Assembly: GCA_963971405.1 (NCBI GenBank)
Contig: OZ020491.1
Span: 18,346,855-18,410,854, forward strand
DNA: 64,000 nt
Direction: 5' to 3'
DNA from: Psococerastis gibbosa
Lineage: Eukaryota > Arthropoda > Insecta > Psocodea > Psocidae
In this document: piece after piece, positions 1 to 13,200 of the stretch
Layout of the letters: every line of letters starts with the position of its first letter
How positions within the stretch are numbered: position 1 is the first letter of the stretch
Position numbers and translations under genes: made by a program
The notes under the pieces: generated by a model
Databases searched by the model: none
Told to the model about the DNA's origin: nothing
What the model saw: only the letters and a program-made list of their open reading frames with translations

Positions 1-1140
1 GTCCAATTAATATGCGGCAGCGTGAGTGCAGTAAAAATATCCCTTTAAGAGATCTGCGTTCTAAGATACCTGAGCAGTCCTCAATCACTTCGGAGGATTC
101 ACTAAACATGACAAGAATTTGGTGGTTGCTAAGTTCGCGCACAATTTTGTAGTCATTAAGTATTTTTGCAGTTTCACAAGTATTAGGGGTTTTGGTGGAG
201 CACTTGTCCTGTGAGGGTTCTGTAGTACACAGCATAATTTCATTTGTTGAGTCACATTCGTCGTCGGTCCAGAGCTCGGAGTCGCCGATGTGGACGATAT
301 ACTTCTTTGGTGGCATGATGATAACGTTGTCGTCGTTTGGTGCTGGGTATATTCGGGATAGGTTGGCAATAAAAGGTTTAAGGATTGGTATTTTTATAAT
401 AAATGTGATTGTCTGGTTAACTTCAAAAATAGTCAATTTTGATGTTTCGAGCAGTTTGAATGGATGGAATCTATCAAGTGGAAATAATTGCTGCGGGCTA
501 TATACTTTTGTTAGATATTTACGAATCTCCAGTAATTCTTGAAGATTGATAAGCTCCAGATTAGGAATGCCAGCCAATGACATACTTATGGTTCTTTCTA
601 TTACTAACAGAAGTTTCAAAATAGTTTGAGCTTGAAAAATTTCAGTTTGAAGTAGAGCTCTAAGATTTATTTCATCTGTGAAATTACGAAGGTATTTCAG
701 AGTTTGATTGATATTTGTATTGATGACTTTAGTTTCATATGCGAACCGTTTACTGACATGATTGGCAAAAGATGCAATTTTACTAATTTTATCTATTTCT
801 GACTTTTGACTTTGAAAAAGTTTATTTATGTTATTATTTATAATTTGTAGATCGTCATCATCAGGGTTTCCCGTAATGAATTTTATCATTTTCCCCATGG
901 CGTTTACTAATCCCCTTTTTTCCCGTTTACGATTCAACTTGTCTAAAACTTGTCGAATTTCTTTTAGTTCTAGTTCTAAATTTCCTTTTATCTTATCTGT
1001 TATTACATCCCTTATTTTATTAGTTCTAAGTCTATCAAAATTTCCCATCAATTGAAAATAATTATCTTCTATTCTAGAGATGTTTATAAAGAAATAAAAG
1101 CTATGATAATGATCTAAGATTCTTGCGTTGCCCAAGGGTT
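1..1140 (-). pseudogene. env-like (baculovirus-F-type) region, partial
   Basis: Downstream of integrase on the minus strand lies about 1.1 kb of mostly open sequence in the place where errantiviruses carry env. It contains a basic furin-type cleavage motif (Arg-Lys-Arg-Glu-Lys-Arg before Gly, about 905-935), as expected between the two subunits of F-type envelope proteins. A long, helix-prone, Asn- and Leu-rich stretch follows. A Thr/Ser/Pro-rich piece is readable at 85-369. The end of the gene and any transmembrane anchor lie outside the window. Family assignment rests on position and the cleavage motif. Confidence 0.6.
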
Positions 1141-1154
1141 CTTCGAAGAATCCA

Positions 1155-3224
1155 CTAGTCTTCGTCTCCGTCACCTGAAGAGCCAGGTGAGGGGGTAGGA
1201 TCAACCTGCAAATTAATACCAGGTTCTCTCAATCGTTTGACTGCCTTAACATGTGCTGTAGTAGGTCTATTTTTACTTGTAAGTCCAATAATTTTCCCGC
1301 CAGATTGACTTGTGGCTTTAATTTTTTCAAATGGGGGATCAATTTTCCTGGGTCTATTTCTTTCAACGTAAACGTCCAGTCCTTCCACGTCTGGTGGATC
1401 AGTTTTGTTTTGGTTTTGTTTTTCCAAGTATTTCTTTGCCCTTTCTTCATTTCTAACGTATACATGGTCATAGAATGGGAGTATTTCTTCCTTACGTTTT
1501 TGGTTGTACTGTTCTAAAATAGTCATGTCGATGTCAAAGTCAGTCAATTTTTCATATGGGCCGTATAACAAGTGAAATGGTGAATAACCAGTTGAGGAGT
1601 GAATAGATTGGTTGTAAATGAGTATGGCCGACATCATCAAGTTGCAAGGGAGATCATGGGGATTTTTAATTTTTAATGTTCTTAATTTTTCAATTATGGT
1701 GGAATGAAATCTCTCTATGGGTGAGTTAGAACTTGGATTATTGACAGTAGTGTAGTGTAGTTCGATCTTATGCAATTTACAAAATTCTTCGAACGTTCTG
1801 TTTTTGAATTCTCTTCCTTCATCACATACAAGTTTCTGAGGGTAATTATGATGGCCAAAGAAATGTCTAAGTTTGTTTAGAACAGTAACACAAGTGCCAT
1901 CTTTTATTTTATAGGCTTGGGCATATCTGGAGAATAAGTCTATGATAGTTAAAAACTTGGAACTTTGAAAGCTAAAAGTATCTATGTGGATTACATCAAA
2001 TGGCCTTTTTGCGAGGAGAGGTCCAGTTAATTTTGGATTATAAGGGTGTCGTTCATATTTCGATTTTAAACACGTTTCGCATTTATTAATAATAGCTGTA
2101 ATTGATTCTTTCATATTAGGCCAAAAATATTTCTGCTTTAATTGGGTTAGAGTTTCATTAATTCCATTATGGGTTCTATCGTGATATTCATAAATGATTT
2201 CACTTTGGCTATCAGGATTAGTGACATCTAAACAGTATTTATTACTTACAACAATCTTGATAGAATAATTAAATAAAGACTTACACATTTCAATGAAACG
2301 TTCCCTTATCTGATTATCTTCAAAGAACACACCGTAAGAAAGATCAGGTTTAATTGTATCTTTGAGTAACTCGGTTAGATTTTCATCAATTGAATTTGGA
2401 TTTATAGTGATAATATGGTTATTTTTCCCAAAGGGTCTGACTATGCGTCTCTTAAAGCATTCCCCTAGTTTTAAAATTATCCTGTTAGGAAAGACATTCA
2501 CGGGTCTTTCAGATATTGGGAGATTTTTTCCATTGTCATCATTGGTTGAGTGGATTGTTTGGTTATCATCTGCATTTGCTGTTTCTATGACATCTGCATC
2601 TGGGTTATTACTTAAAGAAAGTAGTGTGGGAGGACTATCAAGAGGAAGATCTGGTGATAAGGGTAGTAATTGATTTAATGGCATATTATCAGAGTCATTA
2701 AAATGATTACTGGGTGTGCTAACTTCTCTTTGTGATTCTACAATTCTATCTACTTCTGCTTCCGATATAGCTGGGGCTTCATCAATGTTAGGTATTATGG
2801 AGCAAAGTTCATCAATAATCTCATCATTATGTATTTCTATGCGTGAGAGAGCGTCTGCTACATAATTTTCTTTTCCTTTTCTATATACGATATCAAAATT
2901 AAACTCTTCTAATTTTAATTTCCACCTAATAAGTCTAGAATTTGGCTCTTTAATTTTGTATAACCAAACTAACGGATTATGATCTGTCTCTATTGTGAAC
3001 TTTTGTCCAAAAAGGTAAGGTCTGAAATGTTTAGTTGATTCTAGAATTGCCAAAAGTTCCCTTTCAATAGTGGAGTAGTTTCTCTCAGCAGAATTTAGAA
3101 TCCTGGAATAGTAGGCAACGGGCCTGCCATTTTGAGATAGGACGCTGCCAAGGGCGACGTTTGAGGCGTCTGTAGTCAGTGTAAATTGTTTTTTTGAAAT
3201 CGGGATATGCAAGGATAGGTGCAT
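1155..3224 (-). pseudogene. pol 3' part: RNase H and integrase
   Basis: This 689-codon open frame begins inside the RNase H domain (TDASN, then a central Glu, then TDHNPL). It continues through a linker into integrase. The integrase has an H-H-C-C zinc-binding segment (H and H near 2190-2150, C-x2-C near 2070). Its DDE core is visible as HIDTF, CDEGREF and SPIERFHS. The C-terminal tail is basic and Pro-rich. RT upstream is in another reading frame and joins near 3180, where RNase H begins, so the copy has a frameshift at that junction. Confidence 0.88.
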
Positions 3225-4890
3225 TAGTCAGCAATTCTTTACATGTGTGAAAAGCTTGAACATAGTCTGGGTCATTGATATTTATTTTTGATCCTTTCTT
3301 TAACGCTCTGGTCATAGGTGCTACGACTTCAGCGAAATTGGCTATAAAACGTCGGTAGTAACCTACTAGTCCTAAGAAAGATTTAATTTCCTTTGTAGTT
3401 TTCGGGATCGGAAACTTTTCAACGGCTTCTATTTTTTGTGGGTTTGGCTTGATGCCGTCTTGGGTTATGACATGACCTAAAAATGCGACATCTTTACATA
3501 GAAACTCAGATTTATCTAGTTGAATCTATAAATTGCATTCCCTTAACTTTTGAAAAATTAGGCGAACATGGAGAAGGTGCTCGTCCAGGGATTTAGAGAA
3601 GATTACAACATCATCCATGTATACAAAGCAACATTTATACAAAAATTCTCTTAATAAGTTGTCCATCACTCTTTGAAAAGTGCTGGGTGCATTTTTGAGA
3701 CCAAAGGGCATTCGGCGGTATTCATAGTGCCCATTATTTACAGAAAAAGCCGTTTTCTCAATGGATGCTGGATCCATCTCTATTTGATGGAATCCTTGGG
3801 CCAGGTCGATAGTGCTAAAGTATTTACATTTTCCTAGATTATCTAAGATTTCATCGATTCTAGGGAGGGGATATTTATCTTCAATTGTCTTTTCATTCAA
3901 CTTACGATAATCTATCACCATGCGAAATTTTCTCTGCCCAGACGCATCTAATTTCTTTGGCACCACCCATACTGGTGCGCTATAAGGTGATACAGATGGT
4001 CGGATTATTTCATTATCTAGCAAGCTCTGAATTTGTCTTTGGATTTCCTCGTTCATAGCATGAGGATGCCGATAAGACTTAACATAAACAGGTGATTCGT
4101 CACATGTCCTAATTTGATGTTTTACTGCATTGCTAAATGTTAAATTGGATTTATCTGTGTAGAGGATGTCTCGATATTTTTTACAAAGGTCCAATATTTT
4201 TGTTTTTTCTTCCTGATTTAAATGTGACGTTCTCAGAACTTTTGAAACATCAATAGTCTCGTGATAATTTGGTGGGGCTTCTATATCATTTTCGTGCAAG
4301 GATGAAACGGGCACCCGTTCTTGGAAATTTATTTCTTTATGAAAATGAAATGGATTGGGTATGGTGCAAAATCCGTCTTTAGCCGTAGCTATTGATTCAG
4401 GGATAATAAAATCTTGGCCAAAATTAATTTCGGGTAACAGGACATCGCCCTGTTCTTAGGTTACTGGAATTTTAATGGAACGATTTACCATTGTTGTAAA
4501 ATTTTCTATTTTATTATGTAGGAATACGTAAGAGAAAGGAATTATAATGTTATTCATTTCTACTGTTTTCTTTTTATAGTTTATAATTGCGCCTAAATTG
4601 TCTAAATCTTCGCTTCCTATAAGGGCGTCAAATTGGCTATGCCAATCAACAACATGCAGATGTAAATTATTTTTTATGCCAAAGGGGTACAAAAAGGGGA
4701 AAATTATGTTATCTTGGGCCTCCACTTTCTTTTTGAGTCCTGTTACAGTAAAGGGTTTTTTAAATAGATATTCTTGAAAAAGTTCATACGCGGGGCCTGG
4801 ATTTATAACGGAGTTTGAAGCTCCCGAGTCAATAAGAATTTTTAAATTAAGTTCTGGTAAATAAAAATATGGTAGCTTGGATATTGAATT
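3180..4890 (-). pseudogene. pol 5' part: aspartic protease, reverse transcriptase, connection
   Basis: One minus frame runs from about 4890 to 3180. A DSGAS-like aspartic protease site is encoded near 4830-4815. RT follows with the conserved WVVPKK and YPLPRIDEI blocks and the YMDD catalytic box (near 3620). In-frame stops occur near 4456 (between protease and RT) and at about 3526 (just after the RT palm). The connection segment with FLGLVGYYRRFI then continues in the same frame to about 3190, before the shift into RNase H. Two stops plus a shift indicate a dead copy, unless some are assembly errors. Confidence 0.88.
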
Positions 4891-4907
4891 TAAAGAGTTC
4901 AGGTTAA

Positions 4908-6310
4908 CTACGTCGGGTGCGTATTGGAGGCAGTTGCTTGAAAATTTACAGCCTCATTTTCAGTTTGTTCACATTGTGACTCGGTCAGGAAGTTAGAGAA
5001 TTCTGGTGTTTCAGTTTGTTGCACATAATATTCTTCATCACAATAATTTTCGTAAGGGTAGTTTGGGAAATAAGGGTAGTTCGGATAGTATTCGGAGTTT
5101 TGGTCTTCTGTCTCTACATTGAACATTGATCTGAGTGGTTGAGCAGGTTTTTGTTGGTTTGAAAACCCGAAGTTTGATGGTTTAGGAGGAATGTAGGATT
5201 GAACTGACATTGGTTCAGGAGGGGGTAATCTTTGGGTATTTGGCGCCATGCTTGTTGATGGTCCAAAGTTTGGTTTGTTAAAGAATCTTTGCTGCGGTTG
5301 CTGAAAAGAAGGCCTAGAAAAGGCATTTTGTGGGGCAAAAGGATTTTGAGGTCCTTGTGGTCTTGGAAATTGTGACTGGAATGGCCTAGCAAACGCGTTA
5401 TTTTGGAAAGGTTTGTTAAACACTGGTGGCATCATTTGTGGTCTTTGGAAATTGGTCTTAAATGGGTTGTACTGCGCTTGTGGGGGGTGTTCGAAAAATA
5501 GGAGCGTTCATTTGTCCTTGTGGGGAATGAGGGGGAATTAGTATTTTTCTTTTCTGATGTATCATTATTTTTTCGTAAGAACTCATAATATTCCCATTCT
5601 TGCTTACGATTATCTAGAATCTGGCATTTAGAGATACATTCCTCCAGTGTATTTAAAGCAAAATTGCCTAAAAATGACCTATGGGGTTCAAGTAGTCCGT
5701 TTTGGAAAGTTTTTAAGGCTAATTTGTCATAGTCAGCTTTTTTGTATTTCGTATAGTTTGGGTCAGTGGAGTTTAATTGCAGGTGCTGCATTAAAGCATT
5801 CAAACATTTCAACAGCCTTCCGTAATAATCAAGGTAATTTTCATTTTTATTTTGGACACATTGAGATAAGCTGTTTATCAAAATATCTTCGTTTCTTTGG
5901 TCCCCGTACTTTTGAATAAGGTATTTTCTTATGCTAGCCCAATCTTTTGCATTTTGGTATGAAATAAAATCCCTTGCTTCTCCTTTTATTTTTGATCGAA
6001 TTGAACACTCAATAACGTAAATTTGGTCGACAGTTATACGGTTATTTGCATGACTAACGAGGTTGTCTACTTCTGTGAGAAAAATCGATAAATTTTGACC
6101 AGGTTCATACTCTGGGATTGCATTAATTAATGCCCTGACATCACCATCGCTAAGGCTGGTAGGAACAGCGGCGCTTCCTGGCATTTTTTGTGAATTTGTA
6201 TTTCCAAAATTTAATAAGGGTGGTTTCAAAATAGATTTCTTGGGTGTAAGTAAATCTTGGCTAGCCTTCAGATCTGACTCGTTTTCTGCAATAATTTCCA
6301 CTTCAGGCAT
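4908..6310 (-). pseudogene. gag (capsid-like), split by a frameshift
   Basis: A 292-codon frame from 6310 (MPEVEII start) to 5432 encodes a gag capsid-like region. A second frame, 5435-4908, continues with Pro-, Phe-, Gln- and Asn-rich sequence typical of the C-terminal gag tail. No CCHC zinc knuckle is visible, as in many errantivirus gags. The two frames meet at 5432-5435, where a single-base shift would join them. I cannot tell programmed frameshifting from mutation. The gene starts about 360 bases after the primer binding site. Confidence 0.8.
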
Positions 6311-6674
6311 GCAACTTATAATAACCTACTTTAATTAAATTAAAAATATCAGACAATTACATAAAATAGATGAGGGGACAGTTAAACAGAAAAGGGCTGA
6401 AAATTAGGAAACGGAAAAAAGGATGACTTACAGTAGAGCTGCAATAACCTCCATAGATTTTCCAGTTGTTTCCCGGGCTCAATACGTTCTCCCGCGTCCA
6501 GAGGGTAGACAGTGCGGGGCGATGGTTCTTAAGGGATCCGTGCAAAAGTTTGAAAACCACGTGCCGTCGAAAGGGTTGAAGCGCTGAGCTCTATAGGTCC
6601 AATCCAAAGTCCAAAATTGCCTTTTCGTGAACCCAAAACTCTCACCAGTACCCCATAAACGATGACACTCACGG

Positions 6675-6692
6675 ATCCTACCAACTGCGCCA
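6675..6692 (-). other. Primer binding site, tRNA-Ser type
   Basis: On the minus strand the sequence reads TGGCGCAGTTGGTAGGAT directly after the putative LTR. It differs little from the 17.6/297-type errantivirus PBS (TGGCGCAGTCGGTAGG), which pairs with tRNA-Ser. It lies 365-382 bases upstream of the gag start, as expected. Confidence 0.8.
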
Positions 6693-6898
6693 GTTAAGTT
6701 TTAAGACTCAATTTTTAATTTTTAAAAAATGACCCAAAATTCTTACACTAAAATTATAATACTTAAACGTACGAGCTGTGAATTCAGACTGAAGCAATAA
6801 ATCCTGTGTTTCTCCTGCCTTGTGGTGCAAGGCCGTGTTGTTTGTAATTCCTGAGCGTGCCTTCAGCAGTAAACCTCAGCACCTTCAGTGACGTAACT
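6692..6898 (-). repeat. Putative 5' LTR (about 207 bp)
   Basis: On the minus strand the segment begins AGTTA at 6898 and ends TAACT at 6692, abutting the primer site. These are the short inverted termini typical of errantivirus LTRs. The four bases just outside (6899-6902) are ATAT, a typical errantivirus target. The 3' LTR is outside the window, so the boundary is an inference. A repeat-A copy starts immediately beyond it. Confidence 0.55.
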
Positions 6899-6904
6899 AT
6901 ATAA

Positions 6905-7180
6905 AAACATTGTCTTGAGACATGATTTTTGTGAATCCACTTATCTACATGCCTTATTTCATCGAAATCCACTGAGTAGCTTGCACTCACTTTGCCATTT
7001 ACCCACAAATCATCCAACAGTCAACAGACAGACAGATATTTCGTTTCGACCTTTAGTAAAAACAATTTTTTGGGGTTCATGGTACTCAAAACGTGTAAAT
7101 CCATTGAAATGTCAAAATCGAAAATTTCGACCAGCAAAAAGCATTCCTTATTCTAAAGTAAAAATAGGAGAGCAAAAATG
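6905..7180 (+). repeat. Dispersed repeat A, copy 1
   Basis: This copy shares a string of blocks with 17215-17640 (opposite orientation), 41345-41770 and 56783-57000. The blocks include TGATTTTTGT, CATGCC, ATTTCATC, a GACAGACAGAC-like tract, AAAACC, GTGTAAAT, TTGAAAT and AAATCGAAAA. It has no coding capacity. It lies in an INTS1 intron between the LTR element and exon 9. Confidence 0.55.
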
Positions 7181-7215
7181 TTGGTAATGAATGTGACGCA
7201 TTGTGATGTTCTTAC

Positions 7216-10200
7216 CTGAAGGGGTGGCTTCCGAACTGGGCCAAACGGGTCCATAGTGATCAGCTGGGGTAGCAATAAGCTGGTGGCCTCAGTGATGGTA
7301 GCCTTGGACGAGGCTGCCGCCAAATGCTTCTCGAACTCCAAAATCAACTCGCGCTCCATCTGGGTGACATGAGCTTCAACAACTTTACTCTCCTCTGGAT
7401 TCTCATTTTGCATGGTAGGCGGTGGATAGGAGAAATGGCTGCAATGAATGAAACACAAACATTTTTTTTTTAATTTGTGTACCAAGGTGACCAACCTCGG
7501 GGCAGTTCATCTGTTGTTAACATTTATCCTACATCAAAGTATGAGACAACTGCAAAGAGAGCTAAACGTAGATTTACATAAAGGAATAAATTGGTGTTGC
7601 GAAAATAATTTACAATCATATCTTCCCATTAGCTTCTTCATAGTCTCCGTTCAAAAATATAACCGAAACATTACTGGATAAAAGTAAAGCCTTTGACAGC
7701 GTTAACCATGATGTTCTACTGGCTCGTCTATCAGCCTTGAATTTTTCGTCGGACGCTATTGCATGGGCAAAATCATATCTCAGTGGTAGAGTACAGATTG
7801 TAAAAATTGGCGAAAAACTATCGGCAGCCTCCCCTATTCGCTCGGGAGTGCCTCAAGGCTCTGTCCTTGGTCCTCTCCTCTTTTCAATTTATGTGTCAGA
7901 TTTAGCATCGAGTCTGAAATACTGTAGATACCATTTTTATGCAGATGATCTGCAGCTCTACGCGCATACGAATCAGTTCAACTTCGTTGCTACAGTGGAT
8001 AAAGTCAATAACGATCTAAAGAATGTGGAGGGTTGGTGTGGCAGTAATTTTCTAATGATAAACCCAAATAAGTGCCAGTCAATAATCCTTGGCTCCAGAA
8101 AGCTTGTGTCCAGAATTATGAAAAGTGCCCCACCTCCGATTATAATAGGTTGTAGAAATATCCCCTACGATTAAAAATCTTGGCCTCTACGTTGACCCGG
8201 GTCTTACTTGGCATGATCATACCAAAAGAGTGTGTAAAAAGGTTTTTTACTCCTTACACGCCCTGCAGCGCCTGAAATTTTTACTTCCTGTTGCTATAAA
8301 GCGAAATCTGATCCAATCATTAATATTTCCTATATTTGACTATGTTGATTTGATTTACAGTAGTTGTAATGAAGTCGATGCTAGGCGCCTCCAATATGCG
8401 CAGAACTCATGCATGCGGTTCATTTACAATGTGAAACGGCGGGATCACATAACCCCATTCTACCGCAGGGCTCAGTGGCTGAAATTAGGTGAAAGAAGAA
8501 CTTTCCACTCACTATTATTAGTATATAAGGTTTTGAACAGTGCAGCTCCTCCATATCTATATGACCGCCTAAAGCCATTGAATTCCCATAGAAATGGACT
8601 TGTATTGCGAATACCCCGACATAACACAGCTTTATATGGTAGTTCTTCTTTTGTAAATGACTGCCGCCAGTGGAACTCCCTAGATAAGGAAATTAGATCG
8701 CAGCCAAAGATTCGTGGGTTCAAAAGCCAGTTGCTGAAAAAATTACTAGGAACAGAATAGGTTTAGAATAAGAATACTGTCTAGATATTTACTGTATGTG
8801 TTTTTTTTTTTTTAGTCACGTCACTTTAGAATAAGTTCTTTTTATGCATTGTTAGAATAAGATTGTTTACGTTAAGCGTATGTATTTTGTAAATTGTATT
8901 GTGTTTGGGTGTGGGTTAGGCAGAATAAGACTTTCTAGTCTTAAGTCTCACCCCGTAAATATAAGACGTTTATTATTATTATTATTATAAACCATAAAAA
9001 ATTTTATAATTAAGTTTCCATTCCATTAAAAGGAAGCTGGCCGTTGACATTGGCCACCCCTGGATCACCTAGGTTGGTTTGTATTTGTTATTTCATTTTA
9101 TACTGAAGTTATAACGATTTGATGTGTTCGATTCTTCTTCTTTTAATGCCTCTTTTATTGAAGCTTGGTGATCATCAGGCAATTTGGACCTTGGAGACTG
9201 CTGCTCTGAAAAGGGAAGTCGTGCTCTTGCCAAACCATTCCTTCAGGTTTTTCAACCAGGATGTTCTTCTGCTGTGTTCTCTCCTTCCCTTGGATTATTA
9301 CATGCAGAAAGTTATACTTTTCGTTCTTTATCACATGGCCGAAGCATGCTAATTTCTGATTCTTGACCGTCAGCAGTGAATCGGCATCTATATCCATTCG
9401 ACTGTGGACCTCAGCATTAGGGACACGATCTCTCCAGGATATGCGCAGCATTCGTCTATATATACAGGCAGGCTCAGTCCGGTTACTTATTATACAGACC
9501 CTGTATATCCACATTTCAAATGCTTTGATTCTGTTCTCCATATCTTGTGTCAACGTCCATCCCTCCATACCATATAGAACGATTAGGAACACATAACATT
9601 TCACCATTCTCAATCGAAGGTCTAACCGTGGATTCCGACACCAAAGTACTTTCTGCATTTTGATCATGACATTTCGCGCTTCTTCAATGCGGCTGCAGAT
9701 TTCCTGACTCCCACTCACTGTTAACAAAGAATCCGAGGTACCGTCTCTTATAACCAGTCATTGAAAAGAAGTGGCAGGTGGCCCAGGATACAAAAAATAT
9801 TTTCTCGAATGTCCCATCTGTCCTGTATAGAACTCTAATGATAACTTACTTTGTTATGCACATCTCCATAAGCATTCTCAGTGTCGGATATTTCTCCCAG
9901 GCATGCTCTCCAAGAGTCCCGGGATTGTGAGCGCTAAGAATCAGCATCATAATCCAAGCCTTCCAATAGGAGTTCCCGATGGCCAGCCGAGGGGGAGTAT
10001 AGCCTGGGGGTAGGCTGATGTTGTCGGGGTGGTGGTACGCTGCTAGTTGCAGGCACAAGTCAAACAGTTCTGTTCTCGTGGCAGAAAGCATAACTACCGT
10101 GTCAGACGAATGACCGGCGCTTCGTTTGACTAGTTGATCGGCAAGTTCTAAGGCGTCCAAGCTTGTCATTGGGTGTTCCTAAAATGCAAAAAAACGTTTA

Positions 10201-13200
10201 GATAAATAAATAAGTAAATAAATAAATAAGATTTTATTTTGTTGCCAACAGACAGAGTCCAAATAAGACGTCACGTACAGTAAAAACGTAAAACAATACT
10301 CGAGAAATAAGCAGTCAAATTGAAAAGTAGGAAAAAAAAATTGCATCTTACTGATTTGTCAAACCTATGTACGTAAAATAAAATGATGCTGGAATGGCAG
10401 CGCCATTTTGACAGTTTTGTTTTAGGGTGGCTCCCACCAACTAGTTACCATTCCTGCTTGTAACCAAGAGGTAAGCATGGTCATACAGACAGCCTACAAC
10501 CTGATTAAGCTAGAATGTATGTGAGACGCTCGTGTTAGCCACTTCAAGACCTACCGCCCCAATGCAACCAATATGCTTGCCTACTTACTGTGCAACACAT
10601 ACTCACAGGTAACCCAACCAGAAAGAAAGAAAGAAAATTGTCTTTAATTTCCATATGGGCGAATTTTGGGACCTTTCGGCCCACTCTTACAATTAACCCA
10701 ATGCACAATATAATTTTAAAACCCACACTCCCATTACACTGACAATGTCATCTTACTGTCAGTCTCTTTCTCCAGAATGCTGCCGCTTAGCTTCCTAAGG
10801 TACAATGAAACACCACACGTCGCCTAGACCCACTGATGATATAATGTTTTGAAAGAGTTGGTAGGAATCACCCCCAGGACCAGTCCTACCATCGCTTGAT
10901 AAGTATTGGTAAGGAAAATTGGAAGGCACCGCATCTACCAATGCATGACGGCGCCGAGACTTTTCAAGCACCTTACGTGTTGGAAATTTCAAAAGGTTAG
11001 GCTAGAACGTGGCAGACGACGAATTTATCCGTCATATTTAACTGTCTGGCAACAGCAGAACACCTTCTCTGCAAGTGTAGTGCTCTCTGGAGGGAGAGGC
11101 TCGAGTGCCCGGGGGCTGCCTTCACAGATCTCCAGCAAGTCAAGGCCATCGGCTTGGAGAACTTGGCGGTGTGCGCCAACAAAATTAAACTCACAGACTT
11201 GTGAAGTGTGAAGTGACTTATGACTGTTCAAAAGGCTTTATCCTACATCAAGGTTAGCATGAAAATAAGACTTTATAGTCTTATTGTTCGCCTTTTGTTC
11301 GCAATAAAGTCGTTTTTTCATTTCATTTCATTTCATTTCAACCTATTTCAACAATAATAATAACAGCAATAACTGTCTGGCTGTTGGTCAGAGTTACACT
11401 TGGTTAGTAAACCAACAGTTTTATATAAGGGAGAGGGAATATTTTTTGAATCCTGGGGCCACGTGCTACGTTTTTTCAATAGCCGGTCATAGGAGACGTG
11501 GCGAGTGCCCCCAGATATTAAAAAAATAAACATTTTTTGGCGGGAAGCGCAAATCCCATCTCTCCAATATAGAGCTCTAAGTATGCCTACTTCGAAGAAA
11601 ACAGCAATAGCGTTTCTACACACCTTGGAAAGTCCAATTAACAGAATATTTAACAATGTACACTCGTCAAGAGGCGACTCTGCAGCTAAGCGCAGCATAA
11701 GGGCACGTTCAGACTCCGGCGGCCATGAATCTACTTTGTAGTAAGCCTCTTGGTTATCCATAAACACGATTTTGTGTAGTCCATGCACGAACTCAATCGC
11801 ACCTGGTCGGTAAATCTTCAAAACTTGGTCCTAAAAAAAATTCAAATTTTAGTATTAAGAGATAATAAAAGACACTAACTACATAAGTTTATTTGTCTTT
11901 CAGCAATCTCCAATCTCTATTTAAATCCATATTCACCCTTGGTTATATTGGATTGAAAGAAAGGAAACATTAGTAGAACTTCTATCTTTTTAGAACGAGA
12001 AATTAATTAATTTTGATCAATAGACACATCCGGCAAGCTCAAGTTTTCTGTAAAGGAATGATACGTCTTAGAGGGCAGCTGGAGGGGAACACTTCACAGG
12101 TTTGCAAAATCAAATTTTACAGAAAATAGAGACTGTAAAGCTACCTTTGAGGAATTGGTAGAATGAAGAGGAGTCAGGACATGTAGCGTAGTGGTACGGA
12201 CTCTGACTTTCACCCGAAAGGTTGTTGGTTCGAGTCCCACACTAGCTACATTTTCTGGCCATGCTTCGGAGGGCATGTAAAGCAGGCGGTCCCGGGCCTT
12301 CATTAGTAATAGAAACAAAAAGTCCTTATTTATTTATTCTTCTACACCTTGGTGTATGCTATGTGGCCGTCATTAACACCTAATTTCGGTCACAATTATG
12401 GAGCTTGATTTGTACAAAAAAAAACTGATTGTCAAGTTGACTCTTAAATGAACTTAATATAGATGTTATTAACTCACCTTGAGCCAGATGACTGCTTCTT
12501 GCTCGATGGTAGCAACCATTGTATGAAACGAAACCAGGGTCTGCAGTTCCCTTTTATCACCCCGCGCCGCCAAATTAACACTTTCCTTCACCGCAGGAGA
12601 TACGCCAAGAAAGCACGCATGCGCCAGTAAATCAATTATAGCACAAAACATTCTCTCCTTCAACTCAAACTCTCGAAACTGTGGCACATCCCGTTTATCT
12701 GCCATGAGGCCGCGACAAAATGCCAACAAATTGAAGTCATGTCTCAACTGCCGCACAATTTCCCTTAGAAGAACTCTCAGCGGTCGCAAATAATCGTCGC
12801 GGTTGGTTAAGAGTTCTAAAAAGACGTCAGCAAGCAGGACAGCTGAGTGTTCAGGTTCACATTGGAAAAGGACCCCTATCATTGCCATGTTGTTAGGGTT
12901 CCGTGAATTTGAAAGTTCATTGTAGATTATGTGTTTGAGTACTGTTGATATATTGTCAGGGTGTGCAGTGATTAATTCGCGGATGCAAGCGAGGTAAAAG
13001 TTGATCAATGCCTTAGTTTTAAGCCGGATTTTTACTAACGCTCCAATTACCTAGAACAGAAAATATAATAAACCCTCTTTCTATTAGAGCCAACCACCCT
13101 GGCGTACCATAGACAAGTCAGAAATTGGAACTGAACTGAAATAATGCGTGGACGAGAAGCAATAGAATCAGAGAATGGTAAGGATACGGGTTCGAATCTC

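Larger units (their letters stand above)
1..6898 (-). mobile_element. Errantivirus-like Ty3/gypsy LTR retrotransposon, 3' end beyond window
   Basis: Reading on the minus strand from 6898: a putative 5' LTR, a tRNA-Ser-type primer binding site, gag, pol in the order protease, reverse transcriptase, RNase H, integrase, and an env-like region reaching base 1. This order plus env is typical of insect errantiviruses. The element lies in the same orientation as INTS1 and to the 3' side of the last INTS1 exon in the window, so it is probably intronic. Gag, protease-RT and RNase H-integrase lie in different frames, with in-frame stops, so this copy is defective. The 3' LTR is off the left edge, so LTR identity and the matching target duplication cannot be checked here. 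Confidence 0.9.

Noticed and set aside
1251-2673. Plus-strand ORFs opposite pol (1251-1517, 2362-2673)
   Set aside because: They are antisense shadows of the integrase-RNase H frame, without codon bias or domains.
12179-12250. Possible tRNA gene
   Set aside because: The A and B boxes are good, but the acceptor and anticodon stems do not close and the unit is repeated with a tail: a SINE.
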